This document shows positions 33,037-45,700 of a stretch of 64,000 nucleotides of DNA, piece after piece (the stretch's first letter is position 1; each line of letters begins with the position of its first letter). The translations under genes were made by a program, and so were the position numbers. Under the pieces are notes generated by a model. It ran no database searches and had not been told where the DNA came from. It saw nothing but the letters and a program-made list of their open reading frames with translations. Source of the stretch: Halichoerus grypus (Eukaryota; Chordata; Mammalia; Carnivora; Phocidae). The stretch spans positions 86,485,313 to 86,549,312 of the forward strand of contig NC_135722.1 in the NCBI RefSeq assembly GCF_964656455.1, in the 5' to 3' direction.

Positions 33037-34849
33037 AGAAATTAACATTGATGTGTGCTTAATATATGCCAACCACTCTTCTTAGCGCTTCACATTCCAA
33101 CTCGTTGTGAACACATTTCTACAAAGTAGATAATTTTTACAGCAAGTGTCTCCAAATAAAGACCTTCAATAAGCGCCTTATCTGCTCTGCGAAATTAGAG
33201 CAGATAATTTCGTCCAAAAGATCCTACCTAGCTCCTTTTTTCATCCCTCTTTCCTTCCCTCTAAAACAGGGAGAGAAGGTACAGCTTTGCAAGTTAATAT
33301 TATAAATATATTTGTGTGTGTCTGTGTGTCTGTGTGTGTGTTATCAGATGTGGTTAATTAAAACCATTGTTCAGAGAGATTTTAGACCCTCCTAAGATCA
33401 GCTATAAAAGGTATATGTGACGAGACTCCCATCTAGTGGTTAGAATCAATAATGAAGATTTGGGGGAAACCTAATGTTTGCATTAATAATTAACTGGATG
33501 TACAGAAACCAAACCATCCTCACAATTAAGGGGGTCCCAGGCCCTGGAGACATCTCAACTTGGCCAGCTCTCCAAGAGTGCCTGATAATTTGAGTTGAGA
33601 GGCACTGGGCTGATGAAGACCCGAAATCAAGGTGAGAAAAGAACAGTAGGAAGGAGAGAAAGAAGTACACAGTATGATAAACAAGACAACTGTACACCTC
33701 CTCCAACCTTCCCCAGTGACTGGGTGTAAGAAACATAATAAATACTCAGCTTGTTATGTGTACAGTTTTTGAAGAATTGCTGTCTCAGACTTTTATTAAA
33801 AACATTGCTCTGAAAGTTCTAAGAGGATAAATATTAAGTTGCAACAATGCCACCTGCTGGGCATAATGTGGTAAAGCAAGTATGACCTAAACTGTTCCTA
33901 TCACAATGTCCGTTGTTATTGCATTTAAGACTTAGAATGCGCAAGTTACAGTAGTAATCACAGACGCACTGCACATGGAATCTTGGGCAACCTTATATGT
34001 TGAGTGCCCAACACTGAACCCAATAACTTGGCAATTAAGTCACTGAAAATACAAACAGCGAGAACAAAAATGCTTATTTGTTTGCATCTTGGTGTATTAA
34101 AATCCATTTAAATCTGGTCGGCAAGCAAGTCAGTGTCACCATCACACAAAAGTTTGTGCTAGATCTGGTTCTCAGAGATAGAGATAACAGGATTGGGAGC
34201 ACATCCATTGAACCGGTGTCTGTAAGCACCAGAACGACCTGATGAAGGTAGGAAAAACATCCCAAGTAGCTAGCACTTTACAGGAGTTAGGAAATTGAAC
34301 TTAAAGTGGCCTCAAGAATATGAATTGGTGGTTTCCCAAATACTGGGTGAAGTTCCAAAGGTTCCAAAAGATAGAACATATAGAACTAAGAAATAATTAA
34401 ATAAAAAGTACATAGGAATACTTGCATGTCAGAGGGAAAATAATGTGAATCTTAGCACAAAAGTGATGTCAAAAGCCAAACATAATCCTGGGATAGGTGC
34501 TCGGTAGTGTGATAAATAAAGACCAGGGAATTGTCTCTCTGTTTTAGGCAATGCAGGGTTACGGTGATTACACAATAGCCAAAATTATAGAAAATGAACA
34601 AAATTGTGGCAAAAAGACTATTATTTTGCTTAGAAAGAAAGAACTCTTTTTATATTTAAGTGCTAGAACAGGCTTTTGAGAAAATCTGTTTATTCCCTTC
34701 TTTGGGATCTCTAAAGATGAATCCTAGAATCCCTTCCAGCTCTGTAATGCCATGATTTAATCCTTGGTTTTAAGTAAATAAAAGAACCCTAATTCAGTGC
34801 AGGACACTGTCACCAGAAAATAATATATTTAATTGGTAGTTTATGAATG

Positions 34850-35330
34850 TGACCTTGGTTAAAAACAATGTCTCCACAATTTATTAACCGAGCGACCCTA
34901 AGCAAGCCTCTCTCAATCTGTTTATCTGTAGGATGCCTTTTTCAGAGGTCTATCCCGATGATAGAGTGGAATAATGTTTGTGAGCTGTTCAGCACACTGC
35001 CTATCCCCGAGCAAGCCCTCTCAAAAGGTGGAAGCTTTCATTTACTGAGGAGTAAATGAAAATTAAATTAAAATGAGCCTTTAGAACAATGCCTGACCCA
35101 GAGTAAGCACTCAAGTTTCATGAAAAGTTATGAATTACAAATGGAATTTGAAAGTAATATAGCTTCTTTACCTTCATACAAGCAGTATCATAGTATCTTG
35201 GGAAAAAAATTCACCACTAATTATGTGTCTCTGGGCAAGTCACTAAAACCTCTGCATTTCTGTTTCTTCTCTGCAAAATGAGAGTGCAAGTGGATTAGAT
35301 GACCACTTATGTGTCTTCCACCTGGTTCTA
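34850..35330 (+). repeat. MIR fragments
   Basis: Two plus-orientation pieces: about 34850-35130 ('CTGTTTATCTGTAGGATGCC', 'GCCTGACCCAGAGTAAGCAC') and about 35190-35330 ('TGTCTCTGGGCAAGTCACTA'). Confidence 0.6.
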
Positions 35331-35714
35331 GAAGAAGGTTCTAGACAATACCAGAGCTTAGTATACACAATAAATGTATAATATACACTCTGTAAAACTC
35401 CAGTTGTGAACTAAGAAATAACCAGTGACCAATAGTAGAATTAAAAACTTAAAATTCACAATAGCCCTACAATATAAAGTACCATAAACATAAAAGTCTT
35501 TTCATTATTTAAGGACTGACTAAATAATAAATAATTGCTAGATACAGAATCAAGCACAAACATAGACATTTGAATTTCAATTTTCATATAATTTCCTTTA
35601 TATTCACACTGAGAAATTATTTTGAGTCTCTCATTCTGTAAAAATCATGTAGTGAGTTTAAATAATCCCATATTCCAAATGTGAAGACTCCAAGCTAATG
35701 CTGCTTTACTGTGA

Positions 35715-36020
35715 CTGAGGAGTCAGCAAACGTTTCCTGCAAAGGACCAGACAGTAAATATATTTTAGGCTCACTCAACCCTGCCCTTGTAGTTCAAAAA
35801 CAGCCATGTGTAAATGAATGGCTGTGACTGCATTCCAATAGATCGGTAATTGTGGACACTAAAATTTGAATTTCATACTGTTTTTAAGCGTCATGAATTT
35901 TTTTTCTTTTTTTTTCAACCATTTAAAAAGCGTTAATACCATTCTTAGCTTGTGGGCTATACAGAAACGAGGAGTGTAGGATTTAGCCGATGGGCCAAAG
36001 TTTGCCATCCCTTGCTGTAA
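35715..36020. mobile_element. hAT-type non-autonomous DNA transposon
   Basis: 'GTCAGCAAACGTTTCCTGCA' on the left and 'GATGGGCCAAAGTTTGCCAT' on the right are inverted ends. Internal 'AGGACCAGACAGTAAATATA' and 'GACTGCATTCCAATAGATCG' belong to a well-known mammalian MER family whose exact name I do not assert. Confidence 0.65.
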
Positions 36021-37004
36021 TTACATACTTTGGGAAAGAATCTGATAATGTAGGAAATCCAGAATTAGCAGAATACCCCTCTGGGATTTTCCCTGGTTGG
36101 TTGGTTGGTGTTTGTTTTGTTGTACTGTTTTCATCTACTATTTTCCGAAGGTTTTCACTACAAACCAGGGACCCTTTCTTAGTCCTAGGGCAAGGGCAGG
36201 CACTGGGTTTAAGCATAAGTAAGGCAAGCCTGACACCTTGAGGTTGCTCTGCAAGTGGCAGGTGCCACCCTGGAAATTAACCAGCAAGTCCCATCTCCTG
36301 GGAAGTATGAATCCAGGAGGGGGCAGCCATGCAGATTCAACTCAGCAGTGAGCCAGCCAGCAGCTGTTGTTATTGTTGAAATGGGGCAGGATAAAGTCCA
36401 CAGATCACTGTCTGACTTCTCTCTCCAAAGGGCTGTCTTTAGGGGCATTTCATTCTATTGAAAAAATAAATAACTTCCAGAGGGCTGGAAGGACAACTGA
36501 GACCAAAGGGCTCCAAGGACATTCAAGACTTTCCCTGCTCTGGATAAGTCTCCTGCCTGCAGTGATTCATACATTCCAGAGGATAGGAAGGGGTATGAAG
36601 CACAATGACCCCATCCCTGTCCTTTCATATGCTTACAGAGGAAAAAGAAGGGAAATGTATAGGACATAATTGCTATTGAAAATCAGATTTACTCTGGGAG
36701 ATGGTGATACGGGGCTTTAAGAAGCAAAGGCCAATGATCAAATGTTACAAAAGGCTGGAAGTAAATAGGATGACTCAACTGCCTATCCAGGTCAGACTCT
36801 CCCAGGACTATCACGCCATTGTGCTGGGATGCAGCATTTTGCTCCTTTTTGGAAAAGGATTGTAGAGGCCATTCTTTCCATACCCCTCTCTCCAGAAGTG
36901 TTTCCCGGAAACATCCGAGACTCGAGTTATTCTTATCTTGTAAATTATCCTGGAAAAATAATCCTACAGCTTGCTAGTTCATCCTTTCATCTAAATGAAA
37001 GCCA

Positions 37005-37184
37005 TTTTATTTATTTGACAGAGAGAGAGATAGCGAGAGCAGAAACACAAGCAGGGGGAGTGGGAGAGGGAGAAGCAGGCTTCCTGCCAAGCAGGGAGCC
37101 CAATGTGGGACTCGATCCCAGGACCCTGGGATCAGGGCCTGAGCCAAAGACAGACGCTTAACGACTGAGCCACCCAGGCGCCCT
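37005..37184 (-). mobile_element. SINEC carnivore SINE
   Basis: Minus orientation: T-rich tail 'TTTATTTATTTGACAGAGAG', 'GGGACTCGATCCCAGGACCC', end ACTGAGCCACCCAGGCGCC. Target-site duplication not clear. Confidence 0.94.
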
Positions 37185-38379
37185 TCCGTGTTTCTGAGAG
37201 TAGACAGAGGGGACACTTGGAGAGAATTTGGCAGGGTTTACCCCTGGTTCTGTAGTCACAAAAGTACTTTTGTATTTGTGAGAGCCTCCTCTTTGGAGGT
37301 GACAAGCCCTGAGGGACTCACATGCATGTTGAACGTCCATAGCTGTCAGTTCGATGGGCTAAAAAGAAGCAGGAAGGACCTCAACTGTCAGTATTCCCAA
37401 CACAAGCAGAGAACTGGGTAGCTGGGCATAGGTGAGCTGGCAGAGGACTTAAAGGTCCCGGTCCCAGCGAATCTCCCACACTGACAACTCGGAGCAAGGG
37501 CAGAGAGGGGCGACTCTAGAGCCTATCCCTAGAGAGAACAAGACACTGAATCGGATTCAGAGCTGTGCCATTAAGATGAGGGTGCCATGAACTGCTGGGT
37601 TTTGTGGTCCTCCGTGGAGACAGCAGATCATGCCACTCCTCCCCCTGGGTTGCAACCCCCCTCATCCTAGGAGGAGATGTCAGGGTGGGGCAGAAGAAAT
37701 CAATTCCACACATTCGTACCCACAGCTGTGGACAGTGCCATGAGAGGGAGCTTGCAACCTTTCATGAAGCCCCGCAGGGAACTGAGCAGTACCCAGATCA
37801 GGTTTTCAGGGCCCAACGTGCAGTTCCTGAAGATCTGCTGCCCTCCTAGGGAAATGCTTACCTTCCCTCTGGGGTGATTCCACTTTGCTGCCAACCGCAC
37901 CTCTGATAATTAACCACTGTGCTGGGCTCTGCCCTGCAGCCCCTGGACAAGGCAAGTAACAGAGTCCTTGGCTGTGTTAACCAGGTGGTATTTTTCCCCT
38001 GATCCGAAGCTGGCAGTGAAAATGTGGGTTTTAGTAGGGAGCAGGATTTTAGTATGACCTTTCCTGCCTCCCTCTTTTGCTTTACAATGAAAAGCTCTGG
38101 AACCTCTCCGGAGACCTCTCTTCTACACATCAGATCCCCAACACCAGAGCTACAACTGTCGGATCCCCAGAGTGACTCTGCAGGGATGGGAACACTGTCT
38201 CTGGGGCCAGTGCAGGAGCCTTTTGGAGGCTCTTTTCTGGACACTTGGCCTTAAAGGAGGTAGCGACTGGGGCCTCCCGAAGGACTCGGCCTGAAGGGCT
38301 AGTCCAGCATTGTAGGAGTTAATGTGGGACCGCGCGTAAAGGGAAGGGGAAAAAAGTTGGAGTTGACACTTACGGAGGG

Positions 38380-38916
38380 GGGTGGGGGGGGCGAGTCTTG
38401 CTGACTCCTGATTGGTTTTACATTTCATCCAAAAATTTTTTTTCTCTCCTCTCTCGCTCCCTCTTTTCAGTTTCTCTCTCTGATCCCAGGGGAGGGGAAA
38501 CAGGAATAGTGAGAGATCAAAAATAAACCTCTTATGTCAAAGCCGGGAAGGAAGTATAAATACGAAGGGCTCGGCAGCCCACTCGGTGCTTCCCGGGGTG
38601 GGGAGGAGGCAGGAGGCGGCTGCGCGGGGACCGCGCGCGGGGCAGGGGCGGAGGACCGGCGCACGCGGGCCGGGGAGCCAGTTGCTCGCGCTCGGCTCGG
38701 CGGGCGGGCGCGGGAGGAGCGGCCTGCGCCAGCCAGAGGGGCCGCTCGGGGACCGTCGCCGCCGCCGCCGCCGCCAGGCCCCCACTGGCCGAGTCGGCCA
38801 GCGAGCTGATTGATTTGCTTTTTCCTGGAGAGAGCGGCCGGGCTGCGCTCGCGCCGCCAGCACCTGCCCGCGCCGGGCCGCCTTCTTCCCTCTCCCGCGC
38901 CGCCGCCGGAGCCCCC
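38380..38916 (+). promoter_or_regulatory. ADAMTS8: ADAMTS8 core promoter with TATA box, and 5' UTR
   Basis: A canonical TATA box TATAAATA is at 38555-38562, and an inverted CCAAT box (ATTGG) at 38411-38415. With the usual 25-35 bp spacing, transcription would begin near 38585-38595 at a CA/CG-rich stretch, giving a 5' UTR of about 325 nt that is extremely GC-rich. An ATG at 38534 lies upstream of the predicted start and so would not be in the mRNA. CpG density rises sharply after 38580. The start site is inference. Confidence 0.65.
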
Positions 38917-39440
38917 ATGCCCCGCGCCGCCCCCCGGTGGCCGCCGCTCCTGCTGCCGCTGCTGCTGCTCTTGCTGCCGCCGCCGCCGCTCGCCCGCGGC
39001 GCCCCGGCCCGGCCCGGCGCCCGGGGGCAGGCCTCGGAGCTGGTGGAGCCCACGCGGTTGCCGGGCAGCGCGGGCGAGCTCGCGTTCCACCTGTCCGCCT
39101 TCGGCAAGGGCTTCGTGCTGCGCCTGGCGCCCGACGCCAGCTTCCTGGCGCCCGAGTTCAAGATCGAGCGCCTCGGGGGCTCCGGCCGGGCGGCCGGGGG
39201 CGAGCGGGAGCTGCGCGACTGCTTCTTCTCCGGCACGGTGAATGGGGAGCCCGAGTCGCTGGCGGCCGTCAGCCTGTGCCGCGGGCTGAGCGGCTCCTTC
39301 CTGCTAGACGGCGAGGAGTTCACCATCCAGCCGCAGGGCGCGGGGGGCTCCCTGCGCCAGCCGCACCGCCTGCAGCGCTGGGGGCCCCGGGCGCGCCTCG
39401 GGACCCCCGGGCTCGCCTCCTCCGAAGCCCACCCCCTCCC
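38580..39440. promoter_or_regulatory. ADAMTS8: CpG island over ADAMTS8 exon 1
   Basis: Very high GC with dense CpG from the predicted transcription start through the prodomain part of exon 1, including a (CCG)n run at about 38757-38776. Confidence 0.85.
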
Positions 39441-39708
39441 CGGAGGACCCGAGTGGGAGGTGAAGGGAGAGGATCAGAGGCAGGAGAGAGGAGACGAGGA
39501 GCAGGAGGAGGAAGAGGTGGAGGAGGAGGAGAAAATGGAGGAGGAGGAGGAGGGGGGCAAAGAAGAGGAGACAGAAGGCGCCAGCGATCTGCCACCACCC
39601 CTGGGGGCCACGAGTAGGACCAAGCGGTTTGTGTCCGAGGCTCGCTTCGTGGAGACGCTGCTGGTGGCCGATGCGTCCATGGCTGCCTTCTATGGAGCCG
39701 ACCTACAG
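38917..39708 (+). CDS. ADAMTS8: ADAMTS8 coding exon 1 (signal peptide, prodomain, furin site)
   Basis: 264 codons, donor CTACAG|GTAGGA, phase 0. The ATG at 38917 precedes [10 protein letters not shown] and a poly-leucine signal core. An upstream in-frame extension to 38815 begins with TTG and is not a credible start. [13 protein letters not shown] is the prodomain counterpart of [13 protein letters not shown] in ADAMTS15. I see no CGV-type cysteine switch before the furin site, unlike ADAMTS15. Residues about 192-220 are nearly all Glu, encoded by GAG/GAA repeats at about 39490-39575. Confidence 0.97.
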
Positions 39709-42700
39709 GTAGGACTCACTTTGCCTGGAGGCCCCCAGTCACCTCCTAGAGCCTCCCAAATCTTCCCTTTCCAGTTCCTCTGAGAAAATCCTTCACGTTC
39801 CTCATCCTCCCAAGACCTACCCCAAACAAGGTTCTTTGCTTTCTGAGAAAGCGCAGTAACTCTCTTCTTAACCTCTGACCCTTGGGGTACCTACTGCCGC
39901 TCTCCCCCGTGTCCCTTCCAGTATAGAGTGGAGGTCCCGGCGCTTCCTTGACCTCTGCCGCTCACCTTCACCCCTGGCATCCTGAATCTCCTTCAGCACT
40001 TGGCAAACTGAACTAAAAGTGGGTTTTAAAGCGCACCCCCCTCCCCCAGGCACCTGCCTCTCGCAACAGAGATGAAAACTGGGCATTTTGGAAGAGCATC
40101 CACCCTATGCTCCATTTCTCAGCCCTCTACTGTCTCCAGACCTGAGAGGTTCCCAAGGATAGTCAGCTGGGACGGAAAGATGTGTCTATTTCATTCCCTC
40201 TGCGGACAGAACTGAGGTTGCCATAAGTAAAAGATATTGTTTGGAGGGAGTTGAATCTGGAAAGGGGCTGCCCAACTTCTGTGTGCCCAGCTGGTTCTGA
40301 TCAAGGGGCGTGGACTACCTTGCCAACCTGGCACCCGGCCCCGGCCACACTTGGCAGTGCTGGCCTCAGCACAAAAAGGGAGGGGACAGAATTTCTGCCT
40401 GGGGGCTCAGCCTGGGAAACTGAAGCTTCGGTGGGAAAGGGAGGGCATCTGAACGCTTTCAGTTAATGCTCCTTGTGGAGCCAGAACTTTGCGTGGTCCA
40501 CCCCAGCTGCTCTCAGCCCAGACACAGCTCTCTACTGAACTTGGGCAGGAAAATTGAGTTCAGGGGACAGCTCCTGTAGCCAGCCCATGTCTAACTAGAT
40601 TCAGAGGTGGTGCACTCAGCAGGAGGAGTCTCTGTCACCCTGTGTCCCAACACCTCCCCCAAGAGCCGGGTGAAGTACAAGGGCTCCAGGGGAGGGCTAT
40701 ACTTTCTCTTCCCCTGAGGAGCACAAAACCAGAGGTGTGCCGGGTAGAGAAGACCTGACCTGCCCAGAGGTCAGAGATGCCTGCAGCAGGGATCCCGGCC
40801 ACTGCTGCAGCTCAGTTAATGCCTTTTCAATAATGGCAGTCTTGGCCAGTGACCCTCTTCTAGGCTCAGCCCATGCCCGACTGTTGGGGGCACCGAGTGC
40901 TTCCGCATCACCTGTGCAGAACAGTCTAGATGATGCACGCCATCTTCATCACTCTGCAATCACTGGGAAGCGCATCTAGATGGAAGGATGGGAAGAGCTA
41001 GGGGTGAGAGGTCCATGTGGCTGCTTCTCTGGCTCCTGCAAGAGCAGGCTCCTTTGCACACTGTTGGAGTATTCGCTTCTCCCAGAGCACGGTAAGGCAG
41101 CTTTGAGCCGCCAGCGAGGTCTTCCCAATAGGCTTCGGGTCTATGAAGATTGAATATCTGTTTCCATGACTACCCTGAGAGCAGGGGGAGGCACCAGCTG
41201 ACTCCTCTGACTCCTTTTCCTCAGGCAAGTCCTCAAGAGCATAGCTAGCGGGGCTTCTCCCATCGCAGGTTAGGACCACCACACCTGGCTACTAGGGGGC
41301 TCGACCAAAGAGAGGCTAAAAGTACAATCACTGCAAACCCAGAGCTGAGAGGCTTGAACCCATCCCCAGGCAGGGACCAGGTTCTGACGTCTGCCTAAGA
41401 ACCAGGAGGTAGGAAAGACGACAAGAACACAAAGAAGCAGCAGAAAAAGGACTTTTCAGGCTTCAGAGCCAAAATGTTTTCTCTAGTGCCTTCCTACCAT
41501 CTAGCTCTCTCAGCCCATCATCACCCAGTAACTTAAGACACTGAGTATTTGCCTCAAGGAGGTATTTGGCTGGGCTGGGTCTGCCCCAGGTTCTCCTCAC
41601 AGAGACACCCCAGAGTGCTCCCACCCTTATAGACTTCTGGGTGGATGACCCATTGCATGCTTGTCCCACCCCCTCTCCCTCCACACACACCGTTTCTGGA
41701 CCATTCACAGACACACTCCTTGCACCCAGCCAGCCTATGTGGGTCAGGAAAGCACATCAGGCCCCTGTGTAGGCTGAGGTCCTTTCCGTAGGGTATCTCC
41801 TTTCAGGTCCTACACCCGAAGGAAAAGTGCTCTCTCGGCTTGGCCAGCTCCATCACCCCTGCCTTGGTCTCCTTATGTCACTGCCCATTTACACCCTTGC
41901 TGTCGCCATGTTGGGATGAGGCGGGGACTGAGGCACGGCTGCTTCTATGACCTCCCACTGACCCCTCTGCTTTGACTCCTCACCAGCTGTGGAGATGCCA
42001 CAGGATAGACTTGAACTTCTCAGCTCAGTCCCCTGGGCTTCCTAAACAGGTCCATGAGCCCAGCCAAGACAAGAATGAATGTCAAGTTCTAGTTCCCCAA
42101 GACTTGCCTGCCCAGACTCATCTCCCCAAAATAGAATCCAGTTCTTTATTCTTCAAGGAATCTCCTGGAGACTTCGTTCACACGGATGGAAGGCACTTTG
42201 GGGTGTCTTAGCAACCAGGGGTGTAAGTAAGGATGAAGAGACTTCACCCCCTTGAGGGCTTGCATTTCCTCCTCTGTGAAGCCAGACCCTGCTCATCAGG
42301 ACTAATATAAGCATCAGTGAGGCTGCTTCATGATGAGTCTTCTAGAAAGTTCAGCCATTGTCTGAGTGCATTCAATTTGCACAATGGTTTGCATGCATCA
42401 CCTCAGCAGAAATACCTGTGAGAGAGGCAGAGGAAGAAGGTTCAGCTCACAGGGAATCTGTGACTTTCTCAAGGTCACACAGCTAGTAAGCGGCAGGGCT
42501 GGGTCATGACCCAAGTCTCCTGAACCTGGGGGCAGTGCTCTTTCTTACTGTGCCGTGAGGTTTCTTTAGCCCGAGGAGGGTCTGTGACGGTGGCTCTGCT
42601 TACCCCCTACACTCGTCTGTATTGTGGGAATGGGGCATTGAATCCAGCAGTCCTAAGATGCCCAGCCAAAGTGGGAGGCCCTATCCTGGGAAGAAACCAC

Positions 42701-45700
42701 CTTCAAGGCCAAGAGAAAGAATTAGCCACGCTCGAGGCTGGTCACACTGTGAAGCGACAATGAAGTTTTCCAGAACTCTGTACACTTGAGTTCACTTAAT
42801 CCCTTGACAGAAGGGGCCCCTGCCTCCCACCTTCTTATCTGGTTTCAGAGTTAATGAGCTCAGACAAAGGGGGCTTTCTGAAAGGAGGGACCACCTCGGA
42901 AGAGGCCATTAACTCTGTCTGCGTCGGGCTGCCTCTGATTGTTGCCTGGACGAAGCTGCCGCAGGAAAGCTGTGAGTGGCGGGCTGGGCCGTGCCCCACG
43001 GCGGACTCGAAATCCGTCCCGCCAGTGTATCAGCTGAACTCTGAACTCTCTGCTGAGCAGAGAGGGTCCGGGGAATGGCACTCCTCAACCCCAGAGACCA
43101 GAGGATCCCCAAGATGTCAGGCTACCAGCAAGTGATTTCAGGGAAGGGTTAAATCCCAGCCATTCCATCTCCCCCTTACCCATGTCCTCTGGGAAAATGT
43201 CTCCCACAAGCCCTAACACTAAAGGGACCACATCTCCCAGCACAGTCCCCGTTTAGGCCTGTTCTGGCATGATTATTAATAGCATCATCTTCGCTCTCAA
43301 AAGCGTCCTGGTTTGGATAGTGACAGAAGCAGACGCATGCCCCACTTGCTCTGTAGCTACCTACATCCTCATGGGGGAAAGACTTGTATTCTATCCGTGT
43401 GTGAACTCTGTTCCCCTCCTGGCAAGAGAATGAGTCTTTTCTGTCTCTTTTGTCTGCTCCAGTCAGAAGGATCAACAATATGAAGCTTTTCCCAAAGAAA
43501 ATGCCTTAATATTCAAAGGTCTTTGATTTACCACCTCTGCCTCCGCAGGTGTAGACAATGCCAGGGGAAAGCTTGCTTGCTGGCGTGCTTTGGGTTTGTT
43601 TTGGCTATGCTGCAGTTGTCCTTGTAGCAGTAAGGAGAGGTGGCAGTCAGTGTGGTGATTAAGAGCATATACTTTGAAGGGTCATCGAAATAAGCTGAGT
43701 GTCCTTGAGCAAGTTACCGATTTCTCCGTACCTTGATTTCTTCACCAGCAAAATAGGGACAGTTATACCAATGTCCCAGCATTACCCTGAGGATACAATA
43801 AAATATGGAAAGCACCTGACCCAGTGCCTGGCACATAGTAGGTGCTCAATAAAGCGTAGCTAATAGTGGAGTTGCCTTTTGTGATGGCATTTGTCAGAGT
43901 AGGACGTGCCTTCACAGTCAGCCCATTGCCATGTCAACTCCGCGGTCCTACGCGACAGGGAGGCCTTCCTTTTCAGCTTGCTTGGCTCAGAGTGTTTAAG
44001 CTTGACTCCTTGTGGTGTGTGTAGTTTTGGAGAGGTGACATTGCCCCTTGCTATTTTGAGAATGAGGAGAGATGAAGGACATCGGTGCAGGACCCTCTCT
44101 TTTCTCCAATTGCTTCTTTACTCTTCTTTGCTTCTCCACCACCTCCTCAGCAGTCTTGGGCCCTAGAAGGACTCCCAGTAGCAAAAGTGTGGCACCAGTT
44201 GCTGAGGTCAGAAGGTTTCCACGTGGCCACTCTTCTTCTCCTTGCTCTCCCAGGCGTGCTGCAAGGAGAAGCGATGGGAACCACAGTATGAAGAGCAAAT
44301 GAGCAAAGCATAGGGATGACACTCTGAGCAGAAGGAGCTGCTAGAAATGCATTTGGCCCAGGCCCAGACTTCTAGACTCCCCCCACAGTTGGCTTTGGCT
44401 GCCATGGGAGCTCTGGGGGAGGAATGTCCCTAGTTGTATCACAAAGAATCAAAGAGGGCTGTGTCCCAACCTAGCTGCCTAGGACATTTCTTTCTCTTCT
44501 TCAGGTCATAGGGGCACCAATGAAGAAGGAGACTCCCTTAAAAAATGCCGTGTCTTTTCCTAATGAGAATTAAGGGCATGAGGTCCCCAAGTCATTCAAG
44601 AGCAGGGTTGTTTGACCACCCCTGGCCAGGCTGGTCATGGGCTCCCACCTACCTGACGTGGTTCTTGGAGGTTGTCTGCTGTGCTGGGGCCCCCACTCCA
44701 CCAGGGGCGCCATCTTGTTCACATTCTTCAGCAAGCAGCCCACACTTGGGTGGTGCACAAAGAAGTATAAATAGACACCAGGTGGTGGAGTGAGCCATCT
44801 GACCTTCTCCTCGACTGGCTCCTGAGCCCTCTCTCTGTGGAACTGTAAGTCAAGCCTGGCCTTTTGGCCCAGGGTACTGCCGAGACTCGGAGGCTCACAG
44901 ACTCTCTCGGCCACTGCCCCCACCAGGTCCCTCCCCTGAGGGAACCGTAAGATGCACTGCAAATGTCAGCCGTAGGATCCTCCCATGGTTTCTCAGAGGA
45001 GCTAACAGTGGGGATAGCAGTGCTTCCCACCTCCAAAACCTCAGCGAGACAAGACGAAAGGGGAGGTGAGCAGGACCAGGATTAGAGACTTTAACAGAAA
45101 CATTGGACCACATAGACCTTGCAGCTCTCTTGCAATGGAAATTATCTTCTGAAATAGCAACCAGAAGACATCCAAATGCTCTCAACTCTAACCGTCTGCC
45201 TTGAAGGGAAATGGCCCTCAAGCCCGCTCAGCCTGACAGGTATTTAGTGTCCGGAGAAGATGCTCTGAGCTCCCGGAACCGCAAGGGAGGCTCCCTGAAA
45301 ATCCTAACGTCGGGAAGCCTCCCCTGATGCCTCACCTCGTTCCTTTGCGCAGAAATTGACACCCGTGTGCGTTTGGCTTTCATTGGGGGCGTGGCCGGTG
45401 CATGGTCCCCACTCAGCCGCGTTGCCTCAGAGCCTCAGTCTGATCTGGTCAGCTTGAGAACACTGAGCCCTCTTAAACCCCAAGCCTGCCAGGACTGATG
45501 CTGAGCAGCTGGTATCTCTTGTGGTAACACCTTCTTTGTAAAACATCGTCTCCCCAATTTTGAGATTGTGAAACTGGGACTCAAAGGGAAGAGATCTTAT
45601 GAGGAGAGTTGCAGGTTGCCCCTGAAGAAATTCCAAGGCTTGGTCCCTGGCCCATCAGATTTGACCCTTCCTGGGGCAAGAGAGCAGGAGACTCTATCTG

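Larger units (their letters stand above)
21940..38380. other. Intergenic region between the divergent ADAMTS15 and ADAMTS8 genes
   Basis: About 16.4 kb without a supported protein-coding gene. It contains SINEC copies (24076, 27095, 27266, 37005), MIR and L2 pieces, the RPS24 processed pseudogene (31326-31840), a GGAA array (32115-32405) and an A-run (28811-28836). The 33.4-35.7 kb part is AT-rich with only MIR fragments that I can name. The 29275-29838 plus-strand ORF is not supported as a gene. Confidence 0.75.

Noticed and set aside
38534..38809. Plus-strand ORF starting at the first ATG upstream of ADAMTS8, as a uORF
   Set aside because: Its ATG lies upstream of the TATA box at 38555, so it should not be in the main transcript.
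21357..38917. Shared bidirectional promoter for the two genes
   Set aside because: The starts are 17.6 kb apart with separate CpG islands, so a common core promoter is not plausible, although shared enhancers are possible.
38532..39326. Long minus-strand ORFs opposite ADAMTS8 exon 1
   Set aside because: They are shadows caused by very high GC content; the plus-strand frame has a signal peptide, furin site and family homology.
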